A stretch of DNA of 64,000 nucleotides from Massilia sp. 9I. GTDB taxonomy: Bacteria > Pseudomonadota > Gammaproteobacteria > Burkholderiales > Burkholderiaceae_D. Under the pieces are notes generated by a model, which was not told the DNA's origin, searched no databases, and saw only the letters and a list, made by a program, of their open reading frames with translations. How positions within the stretch are numbered: position 1 is the first letter of the stretch; every line of letters starts with the position of its first letter. Location of the stretch: the NCBI RefSeq assembly GCF_902506415.1, contig NZ_LR733275.1, positions 5,354,479-5,418,478 of the forward strand, in the 5' to 3' direction. The translations under genes and the position numbers were made by a program. Below are positions 8,077-14,890 of the stretch, piece by piece.

Positions 8077-9237
8077 TTAATGTTGATAAGCGCCCAGGTC
8101 GTAGCCGGTGGTGGCGTTACGCGCACGGCCATCGATGTCGGTGCCCAGCGCGTAGGTCGCCAGGCCGCGGCCGATCGCCGGCGAACTGGTGGTCAGCTTG
8201 AAGTTCGGCGTGGCGGCGGTGCGCGAGTAGCCGACGAACAGCGGGTTCGAGCTGATGGTGTTGGTGGCTTTCAGGCCGTTGCGCAGCAAGATGTTGTAGG
8301 TCGGGTTCTGGAACACCAGGTTGTTCTTGTAGGTGTTGCCGGTACCGGTCTTGCCCTGCTCCGAGATGCCGTACTTGTTGTCGAACACGATGTTGTTGTG
8401 CACGTGGACGTTGTTCGCGCCAGCCGAGGTGAAGTAGAAGTCACCGCCGCCGACGATGATGCCGAACGCCGACGAGCTCACCGTGTTGTTGACGATCTTG
8501 ACGTCGGTAGCGTCGTGCCACAGGTGGATCGCAGCCGAACCGACGCGGTAGACCACGTTGTTCATGATGGTGCCCGAGGTCGAGTGGTAGATACCCTGGA
8601 CATACGAGCAGCCGGCCGGGCCGATGTCATGCACGACGTTGCCGATCACATCGCCCTTGACGCCCTTGAAGTAGCTGTCCACGCCGATCGCCGAACCGCC
8701 CGCGCTCGAGCACGGGATGGTGGTCGCGGTGTGGTGCACGTGGTTACCTTCGATCACGTTGTACGAACCGCCGGTGTAGATGCCGAGGGTCCACTTGGTG
8801 CCCGAACCGATCTTGCTGCCGTCGACTTCGAAACCGATGATGCTGACGTAGTTGCCGCGGTTATCCCAGGCGGTCTTGTTGGTCGAGTTGGTCGGCGGAA
8901 CGATCTTGGCGCCCCACTTGGTGGTCGAGACCCAGTAGATGCGGCCGGCCGCGGTGCCGTTGCCGGTGGTCTTGAAGCCGCCGGCATAGGTGCCCGGGGC
9001 AACGAAGACAGTGGTGCTCGGCTTGGTCGCGACCTGGGCGGCCTTCGCCAGGGTCTTGAACGGGGTGGCCTTGCTGCCGTTGGCCGAATCCGAACCGTTC
9101 GGCGACACGTAATAGTTGTACGTGGTGGCCGGGGTCGCGGCGGCGGCGCTGCCGAAGGCGCCCAGCAGGGCGGCGACGGCGGCGGTGAGAGCAGCCTTGT
9201 GGCGGAAGTTCGAAGCGAAAGCGAAAGTCTTGGTCAT
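8077..9237 (-). CDS. Secreted right-handed beta-helix protein
   Basis: A 386-residue secreted protein from the ATG at 9237 (AGGAAAAC upstream); the longer frame to 9348 runs into the leader and is not used. Signal peptide about 1-33 (MTKTFAFAS ... GSAAAA). The mature part begins almost directly with the YYVSPNGSDSANGS beta-helix and is nearly identical to the neighbour at 6435-7829 over its length, including the C-terminal DLGAYQH. The DUF4214 insert is absent. Ligand and enzymatic role are unknown. High identity in coding and leader regions points to recent tandem duplication. Confidence 0.85.
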   Translation of the reverse strand: MTKTFAFASNFRHKAALTAAVAALLGAFGSAAAATPATTYNYYVSPNGSDSANGSKATPFKTLAKAAQVATKPSTTVFVAPGTYAGGFKTTGNGTAAGRIYWVSTTKWGAKIVPPTNSTNKTAWDNRGNYVSIIGFEVDGSKIGSGTKWTLGIYTGGSYNVIEGNHVHHTATTIPCSSAGGSAIGVDSYFKGVKGDVIGNVVHDIGPAGCSYVQGIYHSTSGTIMNNVVYRVGSAAIHLWHDATDVKIVNNTVSSSAFGIIVGGGDFYFTSAGANNVHVHNNIVFDNKYGISEQGKTGTGNTYKNNLVFQNPTYNILLRNGLKATNTISSNPLFVGYSRTAATPNFKLTTSSPAIGRGLATYALGTDIDGRARNATTGYDLGAYQH

Positions 9238-9279
9238 TTGTAGTTTTCCTGTATGCCCGACTGAGCGGGCGGAGGACAG

Positions 9280-9367
9280 AGGGCAAAAAAGGCCCCGATG
9301 CGCCGGAAAATCCGGTGCAGCCGGCCACCTGTGAAAGAGCGGTGGCATCGTCCTGGTTGCTTAATCA
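9280..9367 (-). promoter_or_regulatory. Structured 5' leader, copy B
   Basis: Second copy of the leader seen at 7872-7960. The GCCACC/GGTGGC stem, the three CCGG blocks and a terminal T6 tract are kept; loop bases and the stem before the T tract differ (GGC ... GCC here, GTGC ... GCAC in copy A). The similarity continues upstream to the last codons of the lipoprotein gene, marking one end of the duplicated unit. Confidence 0.4.
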
Positions 9368-9436
9368 GGCGCACATCTCTGTGGGCCTCTGGGTGCACAG
9401 GGCGCGCTGGGCGACTGTGCGGGATGGAACTGCTCG

Positions 9437-9865
9437 TTACTGCTTGATGGGGGCCAGTGCGTTGGCGCTGGCATTCTCTTGACCGGTCTGCGCTTGCAGC
9501 GAGCTGCTGTCGTAGCCGGTCAGGTTGAATTCCTGGGTCGTTACGGCCGGCGCCTGGGTGGTGGCGTCGGCGGTGTTTGCAGTACGCGCCGGCTCAGTGC
9601 CGGTTGCTGCTCCGTTGCTTGCTGCGCTTGCTGCTTCATTACTTGCTGCAGGCGCTGCTTCAGTGATGGGCTCGACTGCTGCGGCCGGTGCGGCGGCGCT
9701 GGCAGCGGCGCCGGCATCGGTGGCCAGGCTGGCGGCGGTGGCCGACGGCTGCTCGATGCCGGCGTCGGTGTTGCCGCCGCAGGCAGTCAGCAGGACAGCG
9801 GCACCAATACACAGCAGGGATTTGATGCGGTGCGTCGAAGCAAAAGCGTTGAATTGTTTCTTCAA
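9437..9865 (-). CDS. Alanine-rich lipoprotein
   Basis: A 142-residue lipoprotein if started at the TTG at 9865, which has GAGG 9 bases upstream; a TTG at 9925 in the same frame would add 20 residues. The signal sequence ends in a lipobox (VLLTAC-GG), so the mature chain starts at a lipidated Cys. The rest is low-complexity, rich in Ala, Thr, Ser and Pro (repeated AAPAAS/ASNGAA units), with no domain recognised. The N-terminal KKQFNAFASTHRIK resembles the start of the two adjacent beta-helix proteins (NKTFAFASHIRH, TKTFAFASNFRH), suggesting shared origin of their export signals. Confidence 0.6.
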   Translation of the reverse strand: MKKQFNAFASTHRIKSLLCIGAAVLLTACGGNTDAGIEQPSATAASLATDAGAAASAAAPAAAVEPITEAAPAASNEAASAASNGAATGTEPARTANTADATTQAPAVTTQEFNLTGYDSSSLQAQTGQENASANALAPIKQ

Positions 9866-10083
9866 GGTTACAAGCCTCAGAAAGTGAATGTAACCCTTTG
9901 AGTGGAGGAAACTTCCTAAGTTCAACGTTTTTTAAAAAAAATTTTCTGGGAGTATTAATCCTCTAAGACAAATTTCTACATGGAAATCAAACGCTTGCAT
10001 GAGCTAGATCGAACACACAGACGCAACCAAAGCCCGATTGAGACGGTCTTAAGAATTGGCTACCAACTCAAAGGACGTGTTAA

Positions 10084-10455
10084 ATGGGCGAGTACATGCA
10101 AGTGCGGGCCATGCTGCAAGAAGGCGAGGCCTACGCAGGTCTAATCCTGGGCAAGGGAGAAGAAGCGGACTATCACCTGGTGCTGTTGCCAGGCGAAGCG
10201 GTGGACGTCAGCTGGCCCACCGCCGCCGAATGGGCGATCGCGCTCGGCGGGGTATTGCCGACGCGGCGCGAGCTGGCGCTGCTGTTTGCCAACCAGCGCG
10301 AAGCCTTCGAGCGCAACTGGTACTGGTCGAGCGAGCCGCACGAAACGCGCACCCAGCTGGTGTGGGGGCAGAATTTCGCCAGCGGCATCCAGACCATCTA
10401 CGGCCGCCCCTACCGGGGACATGCGCGGGCGATACGGAGGATCGCGGTGCCCTGA
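10084..10455 (+). CDS. DUF1566-like small protein
   Basis: A 123-residue cytoplasmic protein with no signal peptide. The C-terminal half has the pattern seen in DUF1566/Lcl-type domains: LPTRRELALLF, then WYWSSEP, QNFASGIQ and a terminal RAIRRI. Start ATG at 10084 is preceded by AAGGA at 9 bases; a second ATG at 10096 is possible. Function unknown. The 218 bases before it are AT-rich and may hold promoters for this gene and the divergent lipoprotein, but no clear box was assigned. Confidence 0.75.
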   Translation: MGEYMQVRAMLQEGEAYAGLILGKGEEADYHLVLLPGEAVDVSWPTAAEWAIALGGVLPTRRELALLFANQREAFERNWYWSSEPHETRTQLVWGQNFASGIQTIYGRPYRGHARAIRRIAVP

Positions 10456-10480
10456 GCTTCGCTGAAACCGAGGTCGAAGA

Positions 10481-10508
10481 CGCACCCCGGGCGCCTGCCC
10501 GGGGTGCG
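10481..10508. terminator. Bidirectional hairpin between convergent genes
   Basis: GC-rich inverted repeat CGCACCCCGGG/CCCGGGGTGCG between the convergent DUF1566-like and M28 peptidase genes. The T tract is weak on the plus side (CTTCTCTATAT), so efficiency is uncertain. Confidence 0.5.
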
Positions 10509-10520
10509 CTTCTCTATATA

Positions 10521-11969
10521 TCAGCGCTCGGGAACGCTGGCCCGGCCGATCGGCTGCTCGATGTTGGCCAGGAACCAGCTGGTCGCGGCCATCAGCGCCA
10601 CATGGCGGCGCAGGTGGTCGGGGTCGACCTTGTCCAGCGTATCGGCCGGGGTGTGGTGGTAATTAAAGTAGCTGGAGGTGTCGATCAGCGGCGCGAAGCT
10701 CGGCACGCCTGCGCGTTCCAGGCCCGACAGGTCGCCGGTCGAGAGCGCGTCTTCACGGCGGAAGATGCCGGCGCCGATCGGCTGCATGGCTGCCTGCAGT
10801 GGCGCGAACAGCTTGCTGGAAGTCGCCGGCACGCTGGCGCGCAGGCCGAAGGGACGGCCGGCGCCGTTGTCGCTTTCGATCGCACCGACGTGTTTCTCGG
10901 CATTGGCCTGCTCGGCGGCCAGGTAGCCGCGCGCGCCGCGGGTGCCGTTCTCTTCGTTCATCCAGGCGATCATGCGGATGGTGCGGCGCGGACGGTAGTC
11001 GAGCTTTTTCAGGGTCTCGAGCACGGCCATCGCACTGGCGACGCCGGCGGCATCGTCATGGGCGCCGGTGGCCAGGTCCCAGGAATCCAGGTGACCGGAA
11101 ACGATCACGATCTCGTCCGCCTTGTCGGTGCCCGGCAGGTCGGCGATCACGTTGTAGCTGTCGGCATCCGGCAGGGTCTGCGGGGTCAGGACCAGCTTCA
11201 TGCTGAGCGCGCCGCGCTTGGCCAAACGGCTCATCAGCATGGCGTCCTCGGCGGTCACGGCCGCGGCCGGGAAACGCGGGTAGTCCTGCAATGCGGTATT
11301 GCCGGTGTGGGCGATCCGGTAGTTGGCGCCGCCCACCGAGCGCACCAGCGCGGCGACCGCGCCCAGCTCGGCCGCCTGGCGCGGGCCGTCGCGGCGGTAG
11401 GCGGAACCCTGGCCGTAAGCCTGGCCGGCCAGGCCGCGGTCCGCCATGTCCTGGTCGAAGGCGACGTCGAACAGGACGATCTTGCCTTTCACCTCGGCAC
11501 TGCGCGCCTTGAGTTCATCGAAGCTCTTTACCACGATCACTTGTACGGTCACGCCATTGGCGGGCGTGGCGCCGGAGCCGCCGAGCGCGGTCAGCACGAC
11601 GCGCTGGGTGATGCCTGCGGGACGACCGGCGTACTCGACCAGCTCGCCGCTTTCGAGGCCGCGCACCCAGTGCGGCACCTTCACCGGCTGCAGGGTCACT
11701 TTCGCGCCGAGCTTGCGCATCGCCTCCGCCACCTGGGTCACCGCCGCGGCGGCGCCTGCCGAGCCGGACAGGCGCGGGCCGATCAGGTCGGTCATGTCCG
11801 CCATGCGCTCCCAGGCGTAATCGCTCTGCATCGCCGTGTCGCGGATCTTCGCCAGCGCCGCGGGATCGTTGCCGGGGCTGGCGGCCAGGGCGCTACTGCT
11901 GAGCAGCGCGGCGGCGAGAACGGTCAGGACAGGGAGACTGGCGCGCTTGGGTGACATACTGCGGTTCAT
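10521..11969 (-). CDS. M28 family metallopeptidase with PA domain
   Basis: A 482-residue exported zinc exopeptidase resembling carboxypeptidase Q-type M28 enzymes. Signal peptide about 1-30 (VLAAALLSSSALAA). Residues about 120-265 fit a protease-associated insert. The catalytic core shows the two-zinc ligand set: His293 (SGHLDSWD), Asp305 (GAHDDAAG), Glu339/340 (MNEENGTRG), Asp367 (IESDNG) and a late His in YHHTPADTLDKVD. All expected ligands are present, so it should be active in the periplasm or outside the cell on small peptides. It starts after a 90-base gap from the metallophosphoesterase gene on the same strand. Confidence 0.92.
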   Translation of the reverse strand: MNRSMSPKRASLPVLTVLAAALLSSSALAASPGNDPAALAKIRDTAMQSDYAWERMADMTDLIGPRLSGSAGAAAAVTQVAEAMRKLGAKVTLQPVKVPHWVRGLESGELVEYAGRPAGITQRVVLTALGGSGATPANGVTVQVIVVKSFDELKARSAEVKGKIVLFDVAFDQDMADRGLAGQAYGQGSAYRRDGPRQAAELGAVAALVRSVGGANYRIAHTGNTALQDYPRFPAAAVTAEDAMLMSRLAKRGALSMKLVLTPQTLPDADSYNVIADLPGTDKADEIVIVSGHLDSWDLATGAHDDAAGVASAMAVLETLKKLDYRPRRTIRMIAWMNEENGTRGARGYLAAEQANAEKHVGAIESDNGAGRPFGLRASVPATSSKLFAPLQAAMQPIGAGIFRREDALSTGDLSGLERAGVPSFAPLIDTSSYFNYHHTPADTLDKVDPDHLRRHVALMAATSWFLANIEQPIGRASVPER

Positions 11970-12059
11970 GCGTCGGATCCTTCATAGGTTCGAGGGATTC
12001 CAACGATAGCGCATCCGGAAAGTTTTTGCTGTGGAATGTTGGCGTCTTTACATTGGGGC

Positions 12060-13184
12060 TCAGCCCGGCACCAGGCGCACCAGCGTGATCTCCGACGGCG
12101 CGCCGAAGCGCTTCGGCGGCCCCCAGTAACCGGTGCCGCGGCTGATATACACCCACATGTCGCGTACCCGGTGCAAGCCGGCGACAAAAGGCTGCTGCAG
12201 CGGCACGAACAAATTCCACGGGAAGAATTGGCCGCCGTGCGTATGGCCCGAGAGCTGCAGGTGAAAGCCCGCCTCGGCAGCTTCCGGTGCGCTGCGCGGC
12301 TGGTGCGCCAGCAGGATGCGCACGTCGGCATCGCGGGCGCCCGCCGCCGCGCGCGCGTCGCTCTTGTGCGCAGGGTGGAAATGATGGGCGCTGTAATCGG
12401 CCACGCCGGCGATCATGACGGTGGCGTCGTCGCGGCGGCGCAGTACATGCTGGTTCAGCAACACCGTGATGCCCAGGCGGCGCACCTCGGCGATCCACTC
12501 CTCCGCGCCTGAATAGTATTCATGGTTGCCGGTAACAAAGAACACGCCGTCCGGCGCGGCCAGGCGCGCCAGCGGCTGGGTGTGCAGGCTCAGCCGGTGA
12601 ACGCTGCCGTCCACCAAGTCGCCGGTGATCGCGATCGCGTCCGCGCCAAGTTTGTTGACCCGGTTGACGATGGCATTCAGGTAGGGGCGCTTGATGGTCG
12701 GGCCGACGTGGATGTCCGAGACCTGGGCGATCGCGTAGCCGTGCAGGGCCGGCGGCAGGTTCGCGATCGGCACTTCGACCCGCTTCACCCGCGCCAGCCT
12801 GCGTGCGTTGACGAAGCCCAGCAAGGTCACGGCCGCGGCCAGCAGCGGCACGGCCACGGCGCTGCCAAAGACGATCTCGGGACTCAGCAGGCCGGTGACG
12901 CGCAGTGCCAGCAAGACAAGGTCGCGCGCCAGAGTGGTGACCAGCAGCGAGGAAAACAGGCCCATCGACATCAGGCCCAGCCAGGAGACCAGTTCCGACC
13001 AGCGCCGGCGCCGGAGCGAGGCCGACATCAAGCCCACCGGCACCAGTACCGTTAATACAACCAGCACCAGCACGCCCGCCATGTTCAGCAGCAGGCCGCC
13101 ATCCAGGTCGGGCAGGAGACGCATGCCAATATAAACCTGCAACAAAACCAGCAGGGACAGGATGGTGGCGAAAGATCGGTTCAC
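12060..13184 (-). CDS. Membrane-anchored metallophosphoesterase (YaeI/YkuE type)
   Basis: A 374-residue protein from the GTG at 13184; a TTG start at 13247 in the same frame is an alternative and neither has a strong ribosome site. The first ~125 residues contain four hydrophobic segments. The calcineurin-like phosphatase domain follows with DIHVG, GDLVDG, GNHEYY, an AHQPR segment and SGHTHGGQFFPW, the complete dimetal ligand set. Relatives hydrolyse lipid-linked or other phosphoesters at the inner membrane; the actual substrate is unknown. The C-terminal TGYWGPPKRFGAPSE segment is typical of the family. Confidence 0.88.
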   Translation of the reverse strand: MNRSFATILSLLVLLQVYIGMRLLPDLDGGLLLNMAGVLVLVVLTVLVPVGLMSASLRRRRWSELVSWLGLMSMGLFSSLLVTTLARDLVLLALRVTGLLSPEIVFGSAVAVPLLAAAVTLLGFVNARRLARVKRVEVPIANLPPALHGYAIAQVSDIHVGPTIKRPYLNAIVNRVNKLGADAIAITGDLVDGSVHRLSLHTQPLARLAAPDGVFFVTGNHEYYSGAEEWIAEVRRLGITVLLNQHVLRRRDDATVMIAGVADYSAHHFHPAHKSDARAAAGARDADVRILLAHQPRSAPEAAEAGFHLQLSGHTHGGQFFPWNLFVPLQQPFVAGLHRVRDMWVYISRGTGYWGPPKRFGAPSEITLVRLVPG

Positions 13185-13392
13185 GGACGGGCTCGAAGGC
13201 GGAAAACAGTAACAATTGTTAGATGGGGCGGCCTCGCCCCTCTGCAAGGGCCGCTTTCCATGTTACGACCAGATGTCTGTTTGTAAGATTCTGTATTAAC
13301 AGATGGCAGCTTGACCGCGCAGGTCTATAGTTCGTTCATGCCTGGCGTCGTATTGATCATCCTGATCCCCGCTCAGGCAAAAAGGAAAAACC

Positions 13393-13842
13393 ATGTGGAA
13401 ATCTAAAATTGTTGGTGCGGTGGTCCTGGCCGCGGTTGCCGTCTCCCCAGCGGCAATGGCAGACGACCGTGGTGCGAATACTGCCATCGGCGCTGTGCTC
13501 GGCGCGGCGATCGGCGGCAGCGCCGGCGGTTCGACCGGTGCCCTGGTGGGCGGTGTGCTGGGTGCGGCAGTGGGCAATTCGGTCTCGACCCGCGACGACC
13601 GCCGCTACTACGACAACAACCGCTATTACGATAACCGCGGTTACGGCTACGGCTACGTCCAGCCGCGCCCCGTCTACGTCCAGCCGCGCCCGGTCTACGT
13701 CGAACCGCGTCCGGTGTATGTCCAGCCGCGCCCGGTCTATGTCGAGCGTCGCGACTATGACCGCCACGACCGCCGCGACTGGGATCGCAACGATCGCCGC
13801 GACTGGGACCGTGGTGACCGCTGGGATCGTTACGGTCGCTAA
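13393..13842 (+). CDS. Glycine-zipper envelope protein with YVQPRPV repeats
   Basis: A 149-residue exported protein: signal peptide about 1-23 (VVLAAVAVSPAAMA), a glycine-zipper segment (AIGAVLGAAIGGSAGGS and GALVGGVLGAAVGNS, about 31-63), then four near-identical VQPRPVY heptads and a Arg/Asp/Tyr/Trp-rich tail (RRDWDRNDRRDWDRGDRW). Glycine zippers of this kind are found in outer-membrane-associated proteins. Function is not known. Followed by a strong terminator, so it is a single-gene unit. Confidence 0.85.
   Translation: MWKSKIVGAVVLAAVAVSPAAMADDRGANTAIGAVLGAAIGGSAGGSTGALVGGVLGAAVGNSVSTRDDRRYYDNNRYYDNRGYGYGYVQPRPVYVQPRPVYVEPRPVYVQPRPVYVERRDYDRHDRRDWDRNDRRDWDRGDRWDRYGR
13657..13740 (+). 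repeat. Four 21-bp tandem coding repeats
   Basis: Four in-frame 21-bp units encode VQPRPVY, VQPRPVY, VEPRPVY and VQPRPVY. They differ mostly at third positions, so copy number is kept as protein repeats and not as identical DNA. Confidence 0.9.
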
Positions 13843-13847
13843 ACCGA

Positions 13848-13873
13848 AAGCCGCGCACTGCGCGGCTTTTTTT
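13848..13873 (+). terminator. Intrinsic terminator
   Basis: Stem AGCCGCG/CGCGGCT with a 5-base loop followed by seven Ts, directly after the glycine-zipper gene and before the kinase operon. Confidence 0.88.
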
Positions 13874-13901
13874 CGTCCGCTTTCCTCCTCCCCCTGCTAA
13901 A

Positions 13902-13935
13902 CCTCCGCGAGGGCGCACGGCGCCAGTCGCGGAGG
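13902..13935 (+). promoter_or_regulatory. Hairpin sequestering the kinase ribosome-binding site
   Basis: CCTCCGCGA (13902-13910) pairs perfectly with TCGCGGAGG (13927-13935), and the interior GGCGC/GCGCC adds five more pairs around an ACG loop. The right arm contains the GGAGG ribosome-binding site, which ends 4 bases before the ATG at 13940. Folded, the site is fully paired, so translation of the first operon gene should depend on opening it. Whether temperature, a protein or upstream translation does this is unknown. Confidence 0.6.
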
Positions 13936-13939
13936 CAGC

Positions 13940-14890
13940 ATGGTCCAGCAAGGCACACCCATTACACTCGCGCGCGGCCAGTACCGGCTGCGTGAAGCGC
14001 TCGGCGGTTCCGCCTACGGCGTGGTGTGGCGCGCCGACGATATGGCGGGCGGCAGCGTCGCCATTAAACTGGTCAACACCGGGCAGATGGCGCTGGCCCC
14101 GGCCAGCTTGCGCCATCACTGGATCGACGCGGCCCGCGCCGAGGAGCGCTTCCTGTCCAGCCTCGCTCCCTGGGACGCGCGCCACATCGTGCGCCTGCTC
14201 GACAGCGGCAGCCATGAGGGCATGCCGGCGATGGCGCTGGAACTGCTCGACGCCGATCTCGCTTCGCACCTGAAGGCCGAACGCGGCGCCGGACGTCAAC
14301 CCAAGCTCCCGCAGGCGCTCGACTGGATCGCCCAGGTCAACCAGGCCTTGGCCAAGGTCCACGCGGCCGGCTTTCGCTACCTCGACCTCAAGCCCGGCAA
14401 TCTGCTGCTGGACCGCCGCACCGGCGGCATCAAGCTGGCCGATTTCGGCACCAGCCGTCCGCTGCTGGATGCGCCGACCCACTCCTACGCCGGCACCGCC
14501 AGCTGGCAGGCGCCGGAGCAGTTCTTCCCGCGTGCGCGCGGCCTGTACGCGCCCCATCCACGCAGCGACTATTTCGCGCTTGGCGCCCTCTTCTTCTGGC
14601 TTGTATGCGGGCGCATGTTGAAGTATGGCGCGGCCTGTGCGCAGGCGTATTCCGCGCACGGCCGCGAAGGCGCCGCCATCCTGCGCCGCGAACATGGCGG
14701 CCTGCCCTCGACCTTGTCGCCCGATGAAGCGGCCAGCTTCGCCCAGGCTGCGGGCAAGGAGGCAGCGGACCTGCTGCGTTCCCTGCTCGCACCAGAGCCG
14801 GCCGATCGCCCGAACCACGCGCTGGAAATCAGCCGCGCATTGTGCGCGATCCGGGCCCGCGTGGCCGAACCTCTGCGGAGAGCAGCATGA
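13940..14890 (+). CDS. Ser/Thr protein kinase (Hanks type), cluster half A
   Basis: A 316-residue soluble kinase. Motifs: glycine loop GGSAYGVVW (22-30), ATP-binding Lys43 (VAIK), a helix-C Glu near 68-69, catalytic loop YLDLKPGNLLL with Asp149, Lys151 and Asn154, DFG Asp168 and APEQF (191-195). The usual HRD is YLD, so it is a non-RD kinase that may not need activation-loop phosphorylation. No transmembrane segment follows the kinase domain, unlike PknB. Its stop overlaps the SEDS gene start (ATGA), so they are translationally coupled. Its ribosome site lies in a strong hairpin. Confidence 0.93.
   Translation: MVQQGTPITLARGQYRLREALGGSAYGVVWRADDMAGGSVAIKLVNTGQMALAPASLRHHWIDAARAEERFLSSLAPWDARHIVRLLDSGSHEGMPAMALELLDADLASHLKAERGAGRQPKLPQALDWIAQVNQALAKVHAAGFRYLDLKPGNLLLDRRTGGIKLADFGTSRPLLDAPTHSYAGTASWQAPEQFFPRARGLYAPHPRSDYFALGALFFWLVCGRMLKYGAACAQAYSAHGREGAAILRREHGGLPSTLSPDEAASFAQAAGKEAADLLRSLLAPEPADRPNHALEISRALCAIRARVAEPLRRAA

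Noticed and set aside
7872-9367. Known c-di-GMP-I (GEMM) or cobalamin riboswitch
   Set aside because: Conserved core bases of either class were not found; the leader is reported as an unassigned structured element instead.
10056-11954. 632-codon plus-strand ORF across the DUF1566-like and M28 genes
   Set aside because: Overlaps two supported genes and reads as low-complexity shadow sequence.
13657-13740. Short tandem repeats as a CRISPR-like array
   Set aside because: They are in-frame coding repeats (VQPRPVY) with no unique spacers.
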